Source: Henricia sp. BOLD:AAB3569 (taxonomy: Eukaryota; Echinodermata; Asteroidea; Spinulosida; Echinasteridae). From it: a stretch of 64,000 bases of DNA. Shown piece after piece: positions 9,900-21,563 of this stretch; within the stretch, counting starts at the first letter, position 1; every line of letters starts with the position of its first letter. The notes under the pieces are model-generated. The model saw nothing but the letters and a program-made list of their open reading frames with translations. It did no database searches and was not told the origin of the DNA. A program made the translations under genes and the position numbers. The stretch lies in NCBI GenBank assembly GCA_037783545.1, contig JBBELK010000108.1:1240001-1304000 (forward strand), written 5' to 3'.

Positions 9900-10872
9900 G
9901 TGAAAACTCCTTGAGAGTAAAACTGCCCATGAGTTTATATTTGAGGCCTACATGTTAGCATACATGTGCGAGATACTTTGTGTGAGCTACGGAGTGTAAT
10001 TAACCATCATCAAGGATTAAAGGGACCGTGCGCAGGCAAACGTCGGACAGTTATAGTAGCCTGCCTACTGCGCATGAGCATGATGAACCAGGGCTGCGTT
10101 CCAAACACGCGAACGTTGCCAACGTTCGCCACTGGTTTCAGTGCTTTTGTGCACACGTCTATGGAAAGTCAGGTACCAGTTGTTGGCGAACGATGCAAAC
10201 GTTTGCAATGTTCGCGTGTTTGAAACGCAGCCCTGATGTCTGTGAGACCATTGATCACAAGCCATTAATACGACGGTCTACTCCCCTTCGCTTTGACCAA
10301 CCAGGCACGTGAATGGAGAATAGCCTTACAGAGACAAACCGATTGATGGCACGATCTAGCGACGCTATTAACGTCTACTCCGTTGATCCAACTGCACTTA
10401 TGGACTGGAGAGTGCAAATTTAAACTGAACACAATGTTACCCGTATGGACTAGTGCGAGACGTTCTACACATACGCACATGTACTTTGAACTGCGTTATA
10501 CCCTTTAACGGTTTATATGGTATTGATCGCCAAGTTTGTGTGCATTTTACCGTTTTTGAAACTGCTTAAGTTTTATTGCATTTTGCTTAAACTTTCATGT
10601 GAAGGTGTGTATATGTACATACATGTACATGTATACATAGTCTACATGTAACTTGCGTTGCAAATCCCCATTTCTCAACAAGCTGTTGAAGCATTATTGC
10701 ATTTAAGTGTGTATAGTGCATGTACACGCATACATGTGTGTGTATGCACATTTTGCTCACGTAGGTACGTAAGTGTAATCTTTAAAGTTCATGTAGTGTG
10801 TGCACATAACTTTCAATTAATTGTGACATTGTGCACCACACATGGTATTTATCGTACATGTAATGTTATACA
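9900..10872 (+). other. BEL/Pao 5' leader
   Basis: About 970 bases between the 5' LTR and the first gag ATG. It holds a palindromic MITE (10089-10235) and a stretch of 'acatgtac'/'tgtgtgtatgcaca' repeats at 10610-10890. No coding capacity recognised. Confidence 0.6.
10089..10235. mobile_element. 147-bp palindromic MITE
   Basis: Left end CAGGGCTGCGTTCCAAACAC and right end GTGTTTGAAACGCAGCCCTG are inverted repeats of about 30 bp with a few mismatches. CAGGG termini are hAT-like, but I do not see an 8-bp duplication. It inserted into the BEL/Pao leader. Confidence 0.7.
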
Positions 10873-12311
10873 GTGTGTATACATGTACCACAGCAGGCAT
10901 TTACAGGTAAAATGTCATCGAGCGACAATGAACCACCATGCACACCCCTTCCCTTTGCTGCAACAACTCCCGAGTTCCCAGCTGTTCAGGAGGAAATAAG
11001 TCTTTCTTCAGCTGCTATAGAGGCCCTACTTAGAAATGAGGAGCTTCTAAAGATAATCAAGAAACAAGTGCATGGTGTCGACGATGTGGAAAAAAGCTCT
11101 AGACAGTCAGTTAAAACAAGACATTCATTACGAACATCTGCATCTCAACCCTCGCTATTAGCAACCAAGGCTACTCTCGCAGCTGAGGCAGCCGCCCTAG
11201 AGACGCGATTAAGATTTGCAGATGTAGAAGCCACCAAAAAGGCAGAGTTGGAGAAAATACAAACTCAAAGAGACCTGCAAGTGACTGAAGCGAAACTCCG
11301 TGCCATCTTTAAGATAGAGCAAGAGGAGAATTCTTGTTCAAGTCTGAGCGATGTAGCGGAGCCGGAAAATAAACATGATTTCGTGGAAAAGTACTTAAGC
11401 ACTTTACCCATAGGCACAAACGGCGGCTTACACGATAATGAAGAACAAATGGCAGCATCAAATGTTATTCCTGCGACGCTAGCTGGCACCCAAGCTGTGC
11501 AACTGGCGACTTCGGGCACCTATGAAGTGCAACCTGCGACGCCTGGCACCCAAGCTGTGCAACTTGCGACTTCAGGCACATATGAAGTGCAACCTGCGAC
11601 GCCTGTCACCCAAGCTGTGCAACTGGCGACTTCGGGCACATATAAAGTGTAACCTGCGACGCCTGGCACCCAAGCTGTGCAACTGGCGACTTCGGGCACA
11701 TATAAAGTGCAACCTGCAATTCCTGGCACCCAAGCTGTGCAACCTGCTTTTCCTGGCACCCAAGCTGGGCAACCTACGATTCCTGGCACCCAAGCAGTGC
11801 AACCTGCCACGCCTGGCACCCAAGCTGTGCAACTGGCGACTTCGGGCACATATAAAGTGCAACCTGCGACGCCTGGCACCCAAGCTGTGCAACTGGCGAC
11901 TTCGGGCACATATAAAGTGCAACCTGCAATTTCTGGCACCCAAGCTGTGCAACCTGCGATTCCTGGCACCCAAGCTGGGCAACCTACGATTCCTGGCACC
12001 CAAGCTGTGCAACCTGTGACGTCTGGCACCTATGTTGCCACATCTGCGATCCCAGGCACTTATACTGCTGCACCTGCGACATCCAGTACTTTCATTGACA
12101 CACCTGCGATACCCGGCACATATGCTGCCATACCACCCACTAGCACTTCAGCTACTATGAGGGATGACGAATCAAGGGATATTCTTGCCCTTACCAAATG
12201 TCTCGTTGATCAGCTAAGCCTAGGCCGGTTTCCCCCTCCAGAGCCTGGAGTATTTTCTGGAGATCCTTTCAAGTATCCAAGTTGGAAAATAAGTTTTGAA
12301 ACGCTAATATT
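10873..12311 (+). pseudogene. BEL/Pao Gag, N-terminal part, interrupted
   Basis: The frame opens with ATG at 10873; a second ATG at 10912 (MSSSDNEPPC) is the likelier start by position. The first 200 residues include a Glu/Lys/Ala-rich helical stretch (about residues 90-150, 'ATKAELEKIQTQ'-like). A decapeptide repeat region follows (11476-12150). A nonsense codon (TAA) lies at 11650-11652 inside the repeats, and the frame then resumes. Near 12311 the frame must shift to reach the capsid-like region ending in VEGFFLISDDGAYEK. Gag would form the particle. As it stands this copy cannot make an uninterrupted Gag. Confidence 0.8.
11476..12150 (+). repeat. 30/60-bp coding minisatellite in Gag (decapeptide repeats)
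   Basis: About 22 tandem 30-bp units encode variants of the decapeptide VQPATPGTQA / VQLATSGTYK, often paired as 60-bp dimers. Units after about 12030 are diverged ('ATSAIPGTYT'). The unit length is a multiple of three, so copy number can change without shifting the frame. Several other frames and the opposite strand are also open across it, which is an effect of the repeat and not extra genes. Confidence 0.92.
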
Positions 12312-15300
12312 GAGCGCAGGGGCATACCACCATCTGAGCAGCTTCACTACCTTAAGAAGTACCTTGCAGGCCCCGCAAAGGATGTGGTGGAAGGCTTCTT
12401 CTTGATCTCTGACGACGGTGCATATGAAAAGGAAAAGGACATTCTCCAGAAGAGGTTCGGTAACCCTTTCACTGTGGCAGGTGCATTCCGAGACAAGTTG
12501 GACTCCTGGCCAAAGATAGCCTCCAGAGACAGTACAGAACTACGACGTTTTGCAGATTTTCTACGTCAGTGCGAAACTGCGATGCAAACAATTTCGAGTT
12601 TGCACATTCTCAACGATGAAAGGGAGAACAAGAAACTCCTATCAAAACTACCAGATTGGATTGTCACACGATGGGCGAGAAAGGCTTCAGAGCAAAGAGA
12701 AAGAAGTATGACGTTCCCTCAGTTCACTGAATTCGTGAGGTTTATAACGCGAGAAGCCGACATTGCATGCGACCCGGTCACATCACTCCAAGCCGTGAAG
12801 TCCCTTGGAAAATTAGAGGAAGCCAGAACGTACAGGCCCAGCCGACCAGCTGATAAAAGAGGAGCTGAAAAAGGAAACTCCTTTTCCATTACAGCGGTCA
12901 AGACGACTACACCAAAATTGTCCAGACAGAGCTGTTTCCTGTGTAGCAAAGAAAATCATGTCTTGAACGATTGCAGAATCTTTCTCTCCAAACCACTGAA
13001 GGAAAGAAAAGACTTTGCTGCAGAAAAGGGTTTGTGCTTTGGCTGTCTCCGTAAAGGTCACCGAGCCAAAGAGTGCCGACAACAGATGATTTGTGGTGCC
13101 TGTGCAAGAAAGCACCCAACTTCGCTCCATGGTGATTTTAAGGCTGCAAATAATCAATCCGAGCAAACCATGAGCGAATCACAGCCAGTGAAAGCGACCA
13201 GCTCAAACACGAGAATGAGCTGCCCTAACGAGCCATTAGAAGGTGGAAAGGCCTCCATGATCGTTCCAGTGTGGTTATCGCACAAGGACCGTCCTGAAAA
13301 GAAACGCTTAGTGTACGCACTACTTGATACTCAGTCGGACACGACATTCGCCTTAGAGAATACTTGTGATGCACTCGGAGTTGATGGACCTCGAGTTCAG
13401 CTGTCACTGTCTACTATGCATTCCAAGGATCACCTAGTGGAATCCAGAAAGATTCACGGTCTACAGGTTCTTGGCCACAACAGTGAACTGCGAATTTCTG
13501 TGCCTGCGACATATACTAGAGAGATTATGCCCGCAAATCGATCACACATTCCTACGACTAGAATGGCAGAAAGCTGGCCGCACTTGCAGGAAATGGCGCA
13601 CGAGTTGATGCCACGCTCAGACTGTGAGATTGGGTTGTTAGTTGGCTACAACTGTTCACGAGCACTTGCACCAAGAGAGATTATACCCCCAATTAACAAT
13701 GAACCATATGCGCAGAAAACCGATTTAGGTTGGGGTATCGTGGGAATCGTGACCCCTTGTACTAGCGACCGAAGTAGCATAGACGCTATCGGCGTAAGTC
13801 ACAGAGTGCTTGCCTGTGAAACCATGTCTGAGCATTCCACTGATTTAGCAACTGTCTTGGCTCAGTCGGTAGTCTCCCTCAGGACACAAGTTAAGGAAGT
13901 CGTCACCCCTCGCTATGTACTCGAAATGATGAGTCTCGACTTTGTAGAGCGAACAACTGATGAGAAACCTTTCTCCCAGGACGACACGAAATTCCTCTTA
14001 AAAATGAAGGAGGGAATTCACCAGAGACCCGATGGATACTACGAGATGCCTCTTCCCTTTCGAGGCAAGGAACCGGACCTGCCCAACAACAAGTTGTATG
14101 CACTTCATCGATTGGAGCAGCTAAAGCGACGTTTCACAAAGGACTCAAAGCTCCACAGTGATTACACATCGTTTGTAGATGACATCATCAAGAAGGGTCA
14201 TGCAGAACTAGTACCAGAGCACGATCACAGAAAGACAAAAGGCGTGTGGTACATTCCACACCACGGCGTCTACCACCCCAAGAAGCCAGATAAAATACGT
14301 GTGGTATTTGATTGCAGTGCATCCTTCAGAGAAGTCTCGCTAAACAGCCATCTTCTTCAGGGCCCTGACTTAATCAACAATCTCGTGTGCATATTGTGCA
14401 GATTCAGGCAGAGTCCAATCGCGTTCATGTGTGACGTGGAGCAAATGTTCCACCAGTTTAAGGTCAACTGCGAGCACCGTGACTACCTGAGGTTCCTTTG
14501 GTGGGAGGCCGGTGACTACACCAGAGATCCTCTTGAGTATAGAATGGGCGTCCACTTGTTTGGAGCCGTGTCTTTCCCCGGGTGCGCTAATTTCGGTTTA
14601 AAGTCCATCGCTGAGGGCTACAAGGGAGAATGCGGAGCACAAGCGGCCCAATTCATACTACAGGACTTCTACGTCGACGATGGTTTGAAGTCTGTCAGTT
14701 CAACCGGCGAAGCTATCAGTCTCATCAAGGAGACCAAAGATCTGTGTTCACGAGGTAGACTCCACCTTCATAAGTTTGTGTCAAACTCCAGGGAAGTGAT
14801 GGAGTCCCTAGACCAAAACGAATGCACAAAGGGAATCCAAGACCTTGACCTCACGAAGGATCCTCTCCCTATTGAGAGAGCTTTAGGCGTCCATTGGTGT
14901 GTTGAATCCGACTCGTTCAACTTCCGCATCATTCTACAGGACAAGCCTTTAACGAGGCGAGGCATTCTGTCAACGATGGGATCTATATACGATCCACTAG
15001 GATTCGTTGCACCCATACTGCTGACTGGCAGGAGAATTCTGCAAGACCTGTGCAGAAACCAAGTCGATTGGGATGCACCGCTGGATGATGATATCAGGTC
15101 GCGCTGGGAGAACTGGAGAAGAAGCCTCCCTCTCCTCGAAGATCTGTCGATACCTCGATGCTTCCAGCCAGAAACGTTTGGAAAGGTTGTATCAAGAGAA
15201 CTACACCACTTCTCAGATGCCAGTTGCTTGGGATATGCGCAATGTTCTTACCTAAGACAGACCGATGACCAAAACAAGGTCCACTGTTCACTAGTGATGG

Positions 15301-16370
15301 GAAAAAGCCGTGTCACCCCATTGAAGCAAGTCAAAATACCGAGGCTGGAACTTACAGCGGCAGTAGTGTCTATCAGGGTGGGCACCTTGCTTGAAAGGGA
15401 GCTGGAAATGGATCCCTCGCACACGTACTGGACTGACAGCAACATTGTGCTGGGCTACATCAACAACGATAGTCGAAGATTCCATGTATTTGTTTCCAAC
15501 AGGGTTCAGCAAATTCGGAACCATTCAGACCCAAGTCAGTGGAGGCACGTGAGGTCTGAAGAAAATCCAGCAGATGAAGGTTCTAGAGGCATCACTCCTT
15601 CCGACCTTGCGACATCCAAATGGCTCAAGGGACCAGCATTCCTGTGGGATGAAAATCTTTTCGACCAAAGCCCAGCCTATTATCCACTCGTGAAAGGTGA
15701 CCCAGAAGTGAAGACGGTGAAAGTCCTAGCTACACAAGCACTACAACCCGCTATAAACATTGGACGTCTTTCAGACTGGCGTCAAGCTAGGCGAGTCATT
15801 GCCACCTGTATCGACTTCAAGAAAAGGCTTGAGAAACGTGTCAAGACAAAATCATCGGGGGTGGTTCAATGTGACACGCAAGCTACGATCGTCCCCAAGC
15901 AGGAACGACTCAGCGTCCACGATCTTCAGCACGCTGAGCTCCAGATAGTTGGCCTGGTTCAGCGGGAAGTATTTGCTGAAGAACTTGAAATCCTTTCCCA
16001 TCTCCAACAAGGCAGCGATGGTGAAAAACCTGAATCTCGTAAGCGGAATCGCACCTTGAGGAGAAGTAATCCCATCTTCAAACTGGACCCATTTATCGAC
16101 GAAGACGGCATAATGCGAGTTGGTGGCCGCATCCAGATGGCAGAAACATCATTTGGTTTCAAGCACCCAGCAATTCTTCCACGCAAACACTACGTCACCG
16201 AAATGATAGTTCGCCACTTTCACCAGCAAGTCGCACACCAAGGGCGAAGCCAGACAACGCAAGCCATAAGATCTAATGGCTTCTGGATAATTGGTTGCAG
16301 CTCAGCAGTGGCTAGTATTATACATCGATGTGTCACCTGTCGCAGACTGTACAGCAAACCAAATGAGTAG
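12312..16370 (+). pseudogene. BEL/Pao Pol: capsid end, zinc knuckles, protease, RT, RNase H
   Basis: A long frame of about 1,340 codons. In order: capsid-like tail (VEGFFLISDDGAYEK at about 12390); CCHC-type knuckles CFLCSKENHVLNDC, CFGCLRKGHRAKEC and CGACARKHPTSLH; aspartic protease region ALLDTQSDTTFA, with DTQ where DSG/DTG is usual; RT with FDCSASF, CDVEQMFHQF and catalytic YVDD ('FYVDDGLKS', about 14670); RNase H with FSDAS, RLELTAA, YWTDSNIV and NPADEGSRG; and the start of the integrase zinc-binding region (H...H, 'CVTCRRL'). It ends at an in-frame TAG (16368-16370), just before the integrase core, which continues in the same frame. This domain order is diagnostic of BEL/Pao. Confidence 0.92.
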
Positions 16371-16373
16371 AAA

Positions 16374-17372
16374 ATGTCCGCTCTTCCATGCGATAGACTC
16401 CAGCCTTCGCCACCATTCTCTTACTGTGGCGTAGATTATTTTGGGCCATGGATCATCAAAGAGGGTAGAAAGGAGATGAAGCGGTATGGGGTCCTGTTTA
16501 CCTGCATGGTATCAAGAGCTATCCACATCGAGGTGGCCAACACCCTCACTACAGACTCGTTCATTAATGCCCTCCGCCGTTTTACGGCTCTGCGCGGATC
16601 AGTGAGACTGCTAAAGTCTGATCATGGCACCAACTTCGTTGGCGCGGAACACGAGTTGAAGAAGGCCACAGAAGAGATGGATCACTCCATGATTCAACAC
16701 TTCCTACAAGAAAAGTGTTGTGACTACCCCATGACCAAAATGAATGCTCCCTCGTCAAGTCATGCAGGCGGCGTTTGGGAGAGACAAATAAGATCTGTGA
16801 GGAGGGTCCTCAGCTCCCTTCTGAAACAACACGGGACGCAACTTGATGGTGAGTCTCTAAGGACTCTTATGTGCGAGTCGGCAGCGATAGTGAACGGTCG
16901 TCCACTGTCCGTAGAAAACCTCAACGACCCGAAATCAACGGAACCGCTCACACCTAACCACTTACTTACGCTGAAGTCAAGCGTCATTCTCCCTCCCCCT
17001 GGTTCATTTCAGCGAGTCGATGTGTACTCCAAGAAACGCTGGAGAAGAGTCCAACACCTAGTGAATGAATTCTGGGCTCGTTGGAAAAAAGAATATCTAC
17101 ATACTCTTCAAATGCGTCAGAAATGGTTGAAGAACAGACCAGAAGTCAATGATGGAGATGTTGTCATCATAGTAGACGATAACTTGCCCCGCAACTGCTG
17201 GCAACTTGGTCGTGTTGCCGAAGTCTTCCACAGTGCAGACGGGCACATTCGACGAGTGAAGTTGCTTATTGCAGACTCTTCCTTATATGCTAAGGGAAAG
17301 AGAACGCGCCCAGCAAGATTCCTCGAACGACCAATTCAGAAGCTAGTGGTTCTTCTCGAGAATCAAACCTAG
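16374..17372 (+). pseudogene. BEL/Pao integrase core and C-terminal domain
   Basis: Same frame as the preceding Pol, separated only by the TAG at 16368-16370. Integrase catalytic residues are visible: the first Asp in CGVDYFGP, the second in KSDHGTNFVGA and the Glu in GGVWERQIRS (DDE). A C-terminal region with WARWKKEYLHTLQ and GDVVIIVDDNLPRNCWQLG follows, a tail typical of BEL/Pao. Integrase would insert the cDNA, consistent with the 5-bp duplication. All catalytic residues are kept although the ORF is cut from the rest of Pol. Confidence 0.88.
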
Positions 17373-17619
17373 CAGGAAACCAGGAATCCCCCTCGGGGAG
17401 CCTTGATCACTTGTGATAACCTATTCCTTGACAGATTTGATTAGTTAAGCCTTTATTGCCTGATTAGTTTTAAAGAGGCAATACATATTTTGATGAAAGT
17501 TAGAAGTTAACTTGTTTGTGCGTTCCCAACATTGAAAATGTTAACTGAAGTATTTTGATTGTGTAAAGTTCTTGTTAAGATTGGAAAATTAGGATTCTAT
17601 TGCTAATTTTGAGGAGCCA
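17373..17619 (+). other. BEL/Pao 3' untranslated region
   Basis: AT-rich stretch between the integrase stop and the 3' LTR. The last bases before the LTR ('gaggagcca') are a weak polypurine tract candidate. Confidence 0.55.
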
Positions 17620-18389
17620 TGTAGTTGCAGTGTACTACCAGGTTTTGTGAAGTGCGCCCTCTCGTGACAACTTACCAACACACACAGCACATGATTCATC
17701 ATTTTGCAGGAGCCATGTTTTTGGGTCACGATGTAGACGTTTGAAGCTGTTTTTGTGGCCTTTTGGCCTTAAATCCCCCCAAATCCAAAGCCCCATAGGA
17801 GAGATAGCAAGGAGGTATAACTATTTCTATGATATGATGTTTATTGATAAACTTTGACCTTGTTTTATTGAGATAACTTTGTGGTTTGAGGCGCAATCGT
17901 AAAGTAATGTTCCCGTGATTGAGTATTGCATTGTGATTATCCGTATTAGCACTTTGTTTACCTAAACTTCTGAATGTTTACGAAATGCATATTCTTGTGT
18001 GACTATTTACAGTTTTCACGGAGCAATGGAATATTGGAGCAATGGAATGACCAAGACAATGGAGCTATAGATAACAAAGCTTTGTAGCACCGGTATTGTA
18101 TGTAGCAGATTGGAACAGGACAATGTGTGACATGTTGCCATTTTGAGCATGTTGAGGAGAACACAATAACAATAAACACCGACTCAAGAAAGTGTTCTGA
18201 GAATGAACTTGCTACAGTTTATTGCTACATTCATTTCTGCTTCTGTTGAGACCCTTGCCCTTCAATACATGTATGTAGGACCTTTGTACTTTGAATGACC
18301 TCAAGTATAAGCCAACTGTTGGCCAATTGACGAACCCCCTAGCAGTAGCATACTTCCGGCCAACATTCTTGTGATGTGCTACCGCTACA
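17620..18389 (+). mobile_element. BEL/Pao element, 3' LTR
   Basis: 770 bp, TGTAGTTG to GCTACA, followed directly by the target duplication 'ccatt' (18390-18394). AATAAA lies at 18171-18176. The near identity to the 5' LTR points to a recent insertion. It landed in the RT domain of the decayed LINE. Confidence 0.93.
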
Positions 18390-19630
18390 CCATTAATCGA
18401 GACATCATGTGGCACATTCTGACTAAGTTTGGCTGCCCACCTAAGTTCATTACATTACTGAAGGAGTTCACGTCGGCATATTAGTAAAGGCCTTGGTTGA
18501 TGGTTTCGAGTCGGAGCCCTTTAAAGTCAAGAGAGGGCGTGTTCTTACTCCGGTTCTCTTTAACCTTTATCACGCTGATCTCCCGCAGAGAATTTCTTCG
18601 TTTTCTCCCACTTCGTGCCCGAGCTGAAGAACATCCTAGGTGGCTACAGGGCAACGATTTACGTCGGAAAATCATTCAGCAACTCGATCCCTTTAGGGAA
18701 TCATACGAGAGAGAGGCGGATGTATATCAGAGTGCTGGCCTTATCAACAATACACGCAAGACCGATGTGATGTGTCAGGTGACCACACAAGATCAAAATC
18801 CGGAAGCTCATATCACTATCGCTAACGAACACATGAAGAATATTGACTTATTTGTGTAGCTAGGCAGCCTGCTTACAAACACGTGCAGCATGGAAGTGAA
18901 AATCCAGAACAGCTACTAGTGCTTTTGGTCAACCGAGTAATCGATATTCTTTAACAGACCTCTCCATTAGCACCAAAGTCGCAGTGAACTCTGTCATCTG
19001 TCTCTCAACCCTCCTGTATGAAGGTGAAAGCTGGACCGTTTATCGAAAGCTGGAGCCTTTTAACATCCGTAGCCTTCAGAGAATAATTATCGGCCTAGCA
19101 TGAGCTAATAAATTCCCTCATACGGAAATATTACAAAGAGCTGGTTGCCTAAGTGTTGAGGCCCTCATCATACAGCGACAGCTTCGCTGGGTCGGCCACG
19201 TGATTATAATGCCAGAGACCCCCTTCCACGCAGGCTTCTTTACGGTGAGCTCTCCAGCGGACGTCGCTCAGCGGGTGGCCAGAAGAAGCGCTATAAGGAC
19301 CACCTGAAGTCCATGCTAAAGTCGTGCAAAATCCCACCTTCGCAACTGGAAACTCTTGCAGCTGACAGAGTTTAGTGACAAAAAACTGCCCGTCTAGGAG
19401 AAGAGTCCTTTGAAAGGTCTCGCACTTCTGCATGTGAGGAGAAGAGACCTCGAAGACAAGAGCACCAGCTCTGAGTCCAGATTGACAATAACTCGGTCTC
19501 CTGTCCTATATGCGGCAAGATCCGCGCCTCAGATTTTGGACTTCGTAGTCACCAGCGGGTGCACCGGCAGTGACATATCCTACACACATCAGAGGGAAGC
19601 TGAGGTGTCGTCTACGACTTTGAAGGACCA
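18390..19630 (+). pseudogene. APE-type LINE, 3' part (RT remainder and C2H2 finger), decayed
   Basis: Continues the RT read interrupted at 9131. The junction text after the LTR gives RDIMW.ILTKFGCPPKFI-like residues. At 18500-18870 there are pieces such as VYQSAGLINNTRKTDVMCQV and EAHITIANEHMKNID. At 19010-19340 there are YEGESWTVYRK, RQLRWVGHV, RRLLYGELSSGRR and KDHLKSMLKSCKIPP. Near 19503-19575 a C2H2-type finger reads CPICGKIRASDFGLRSHQRV. Frames shift repeatedly and the usual YADD-type RT block is missing or deleted, so this copy is dead. With the 5' part it defines one LINE copy that the BEL/Pao element split. Confidence 0.8.
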
Positions 19631-19918
19631 CCATCAGCATAGACATTTTGCACCCGCCGGCGGCCATGACAGGGGGCAGATTTTCATATTTAAGTGTTGT
19701 GACAATAAATCCGCAAAGTGCATACTCGTGTATGACGCAAGGTGACAGTGTGTCATGGCCGTCCATGCAAAGAGTGTGTAGATGTACCATATCAGCGCTT
19801 AGGGGTGCACCCGAGTAAATAGGCAGACATCTGTGCGCCGAGCTCATGAATATGTTGTATGCCCTCAAATTCTTCTTTATTAGGGAGAGCGGAACGAGTG
19901 TGGTCTTGTGTAGAATAT

Positions 19919-20106
19919 GGGGTGTTATGGCCGAGCGGTCCAGTGCGTCGAACTTAAGTTCATGTGCTAGTACTAGAATGTAGGTTCGATTCCGGGCCGC
20001 GTCGGGTTGTGGCACCTGTGCCCTTGAGCAAGGTACTCAACCACACTTTCTCCCATGGCGGTCCCTCCGCTGTTGGATGTGGTGAATAAATAAAAAAATA
20101 AAATAA
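19919..20106 (+). repeat. tRNA-Leu-derived SINE
   Basis: The 5' part looks like a tRNA-Leu: A box 'tggccgagcgg' and B box 'ggttcgattcc', with a Leu(UAA)-like anticodon arm 'cgaacttaagttc'. It lacks a good acceptor stem, so it is not called as a tRNA gene. Next comes 'tgtgcccttgagcaaggt', the central SINE domain also seen near 5339 and 47056. It ends in A-rich 'aataaataaaaaaataaaat'. Confidence 0.8.
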
Positions 20107-20478
20107 ATATGACTATCGTCGCGATGTGGGGTAATTTTTCTTCCAACTATAAACATTTTAGACACTGTAGCTCGTAAAAGTGGCCCTATTTTGCCCAGTA
20201 GCGTATGTGCCTTTGTTCCAAAATGGATGCAGGTCCGATTAGCAAGTTTCACTGTTGGAGGGGTAGTTTTGTTTCAAGTGGAAATTAGGGATCAAAAGTG
20301 ACGGATTACCCCCATAAAATTGAACAGAATTGAAAAGATGAGACATCAGTATAAGTATTCTGGTTGTTGTTCTGAGAAGCTGAGAGAGTTGTGAGTATTT
20401 TAAAATGAAAATTGGGCATTTAGCATTGGTTCCTATGGGAGCCCTATTTACTGGTGTGCAACCTTAGTGCCGATGTTG
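20107..20478. other. Unassigned AT-rich stretch
   Basis: No open frame, repeat end or RNA recognised. Confidence 0.4.
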
Positions 20479-20650
20479 ACCGCACGCCAAAATGTTATAT
20501 GCCACAGTTGCCGAAACCAACCACACTGTCATAAAATGCCATCTCCGACAAACTTTTGGTGGTGCTATGTTTTGTAAAATTCCCAAATCGATATTCACCC
20601 TTCGTTTAGGGGTCTCTTGTAAACTGTAGTTGCGCGCCATTATAACTAAG
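20479..20650 (+). repeat. Dispersed repeat family A, fragment
   Basis: Matches 104-260 and 24227-24380 in order: 'gcacgccaaa', 'ccacagttgccga', 'tccgacaaacttttggtgg' and 'tcgatattcacccttcg'. It stops near 20650 and the downstream family A sequence is absent. Confidence 0.7.
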
Positions 20651-21563
20651 TTGCTCTTGGCGAACAGAACCAAGCAAAACATTGTTTATATGCTTAGAAA
20701 ACCTATTAAAGAAAGTTTACTTTGTAAAATGGATCTGAAAATACTATGTAGGCCTACAGTTACGCTGCAGTGCGCAATATTTTTTTTAAAACGCAATGCG
20801 CGCGCTTCCGGAAACAAACGTGTTTTCTATTTCGGCCCAAGTTTGCTTGTTTATAGTGTTGTCGGGCATGTCAGCAGCTATTCCAATAAATTAGACGTTA
20901 CTGCAAGTACCTCTTCGTGCAGTAACGCCTAATTTAGGCCTACAAAATTGTTGTCCTGATACCATCTTCAAGTCTTGCAATCTCGACTTTAGACTGGTTC
21001 CCGGACCTTATATTCCACATTCGAACACAGATATATTTGGATACCGGCGCATTATAAATTTACATTATTATTAGGCGCGAGGTCAAAATGTTTACCGGGA
21101 AACGGTACATAAACGACACACCGTTGCAAACGTCTGGCCAAACGGTAGATAATTGGCAGTGTTCAACTTACCCGTGTTTGCTGAACAAACCTTTTTCTGC
21201 CCACAGACAAACGGTTCACAATTTTGCAACTCGGCCTATAATGTAGAGTGGCGGATTCAGCCTCATTAAAATATATAGGGATACCAATGGGGATATAATG
21301 GTGGCTAGGGCGTCTCAGTATTTGCTTTGTATTGATATTTTAAAGAGGCTAGATCTACCACTGCTGTACCTTGTTTGTGTTTCGGTAACACCAGGCCCAG
21401 GAGCTTTCCCATTCTCGATCACAGGTGGGGCAGGTGAAAAAGCCGTACCTCCGTTGTGGATTCGACATTATACGGTGGCCGATACAACCTCGTTCCCAAG
21501 TAAACAATTTCTGTGAAAAGAAATGTATATAAGGGGGTTGTTTTATACCGTTCTCTATGAGGG
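20651..21563. other. Unassigned stretch
   Basis: No gene or complete element recognised. It contains 'taggcctac'-type words and a short inverted repeat around 20892-20933 ('aattagacgttactgca' facing 'tgcagtaacgcctaattt'), which could be a small hairpin or MITE end. Confidence 0.35.

Noticed and set aside
9900-9917. Canonical tRNA primer binding site right after the 5' LTR
   Set aside because: The sequence does not begin with TGG and I could not match it to a tRNA 3' end.
11520-12029. Long open frames on the minus strand and in a second plus frame across the Gag repeats
   Set aside because: The 30-bp repeat has no stop in several frames, so all copies stay open. Only the frame continuous with Gag has coherent flanks.
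19919-20000. A tRNA-Leu gene
   Set aside because: A and B boxes are present but acceptor-stem pairing is poor, and it runs into a SINE body with an A-rich tail.
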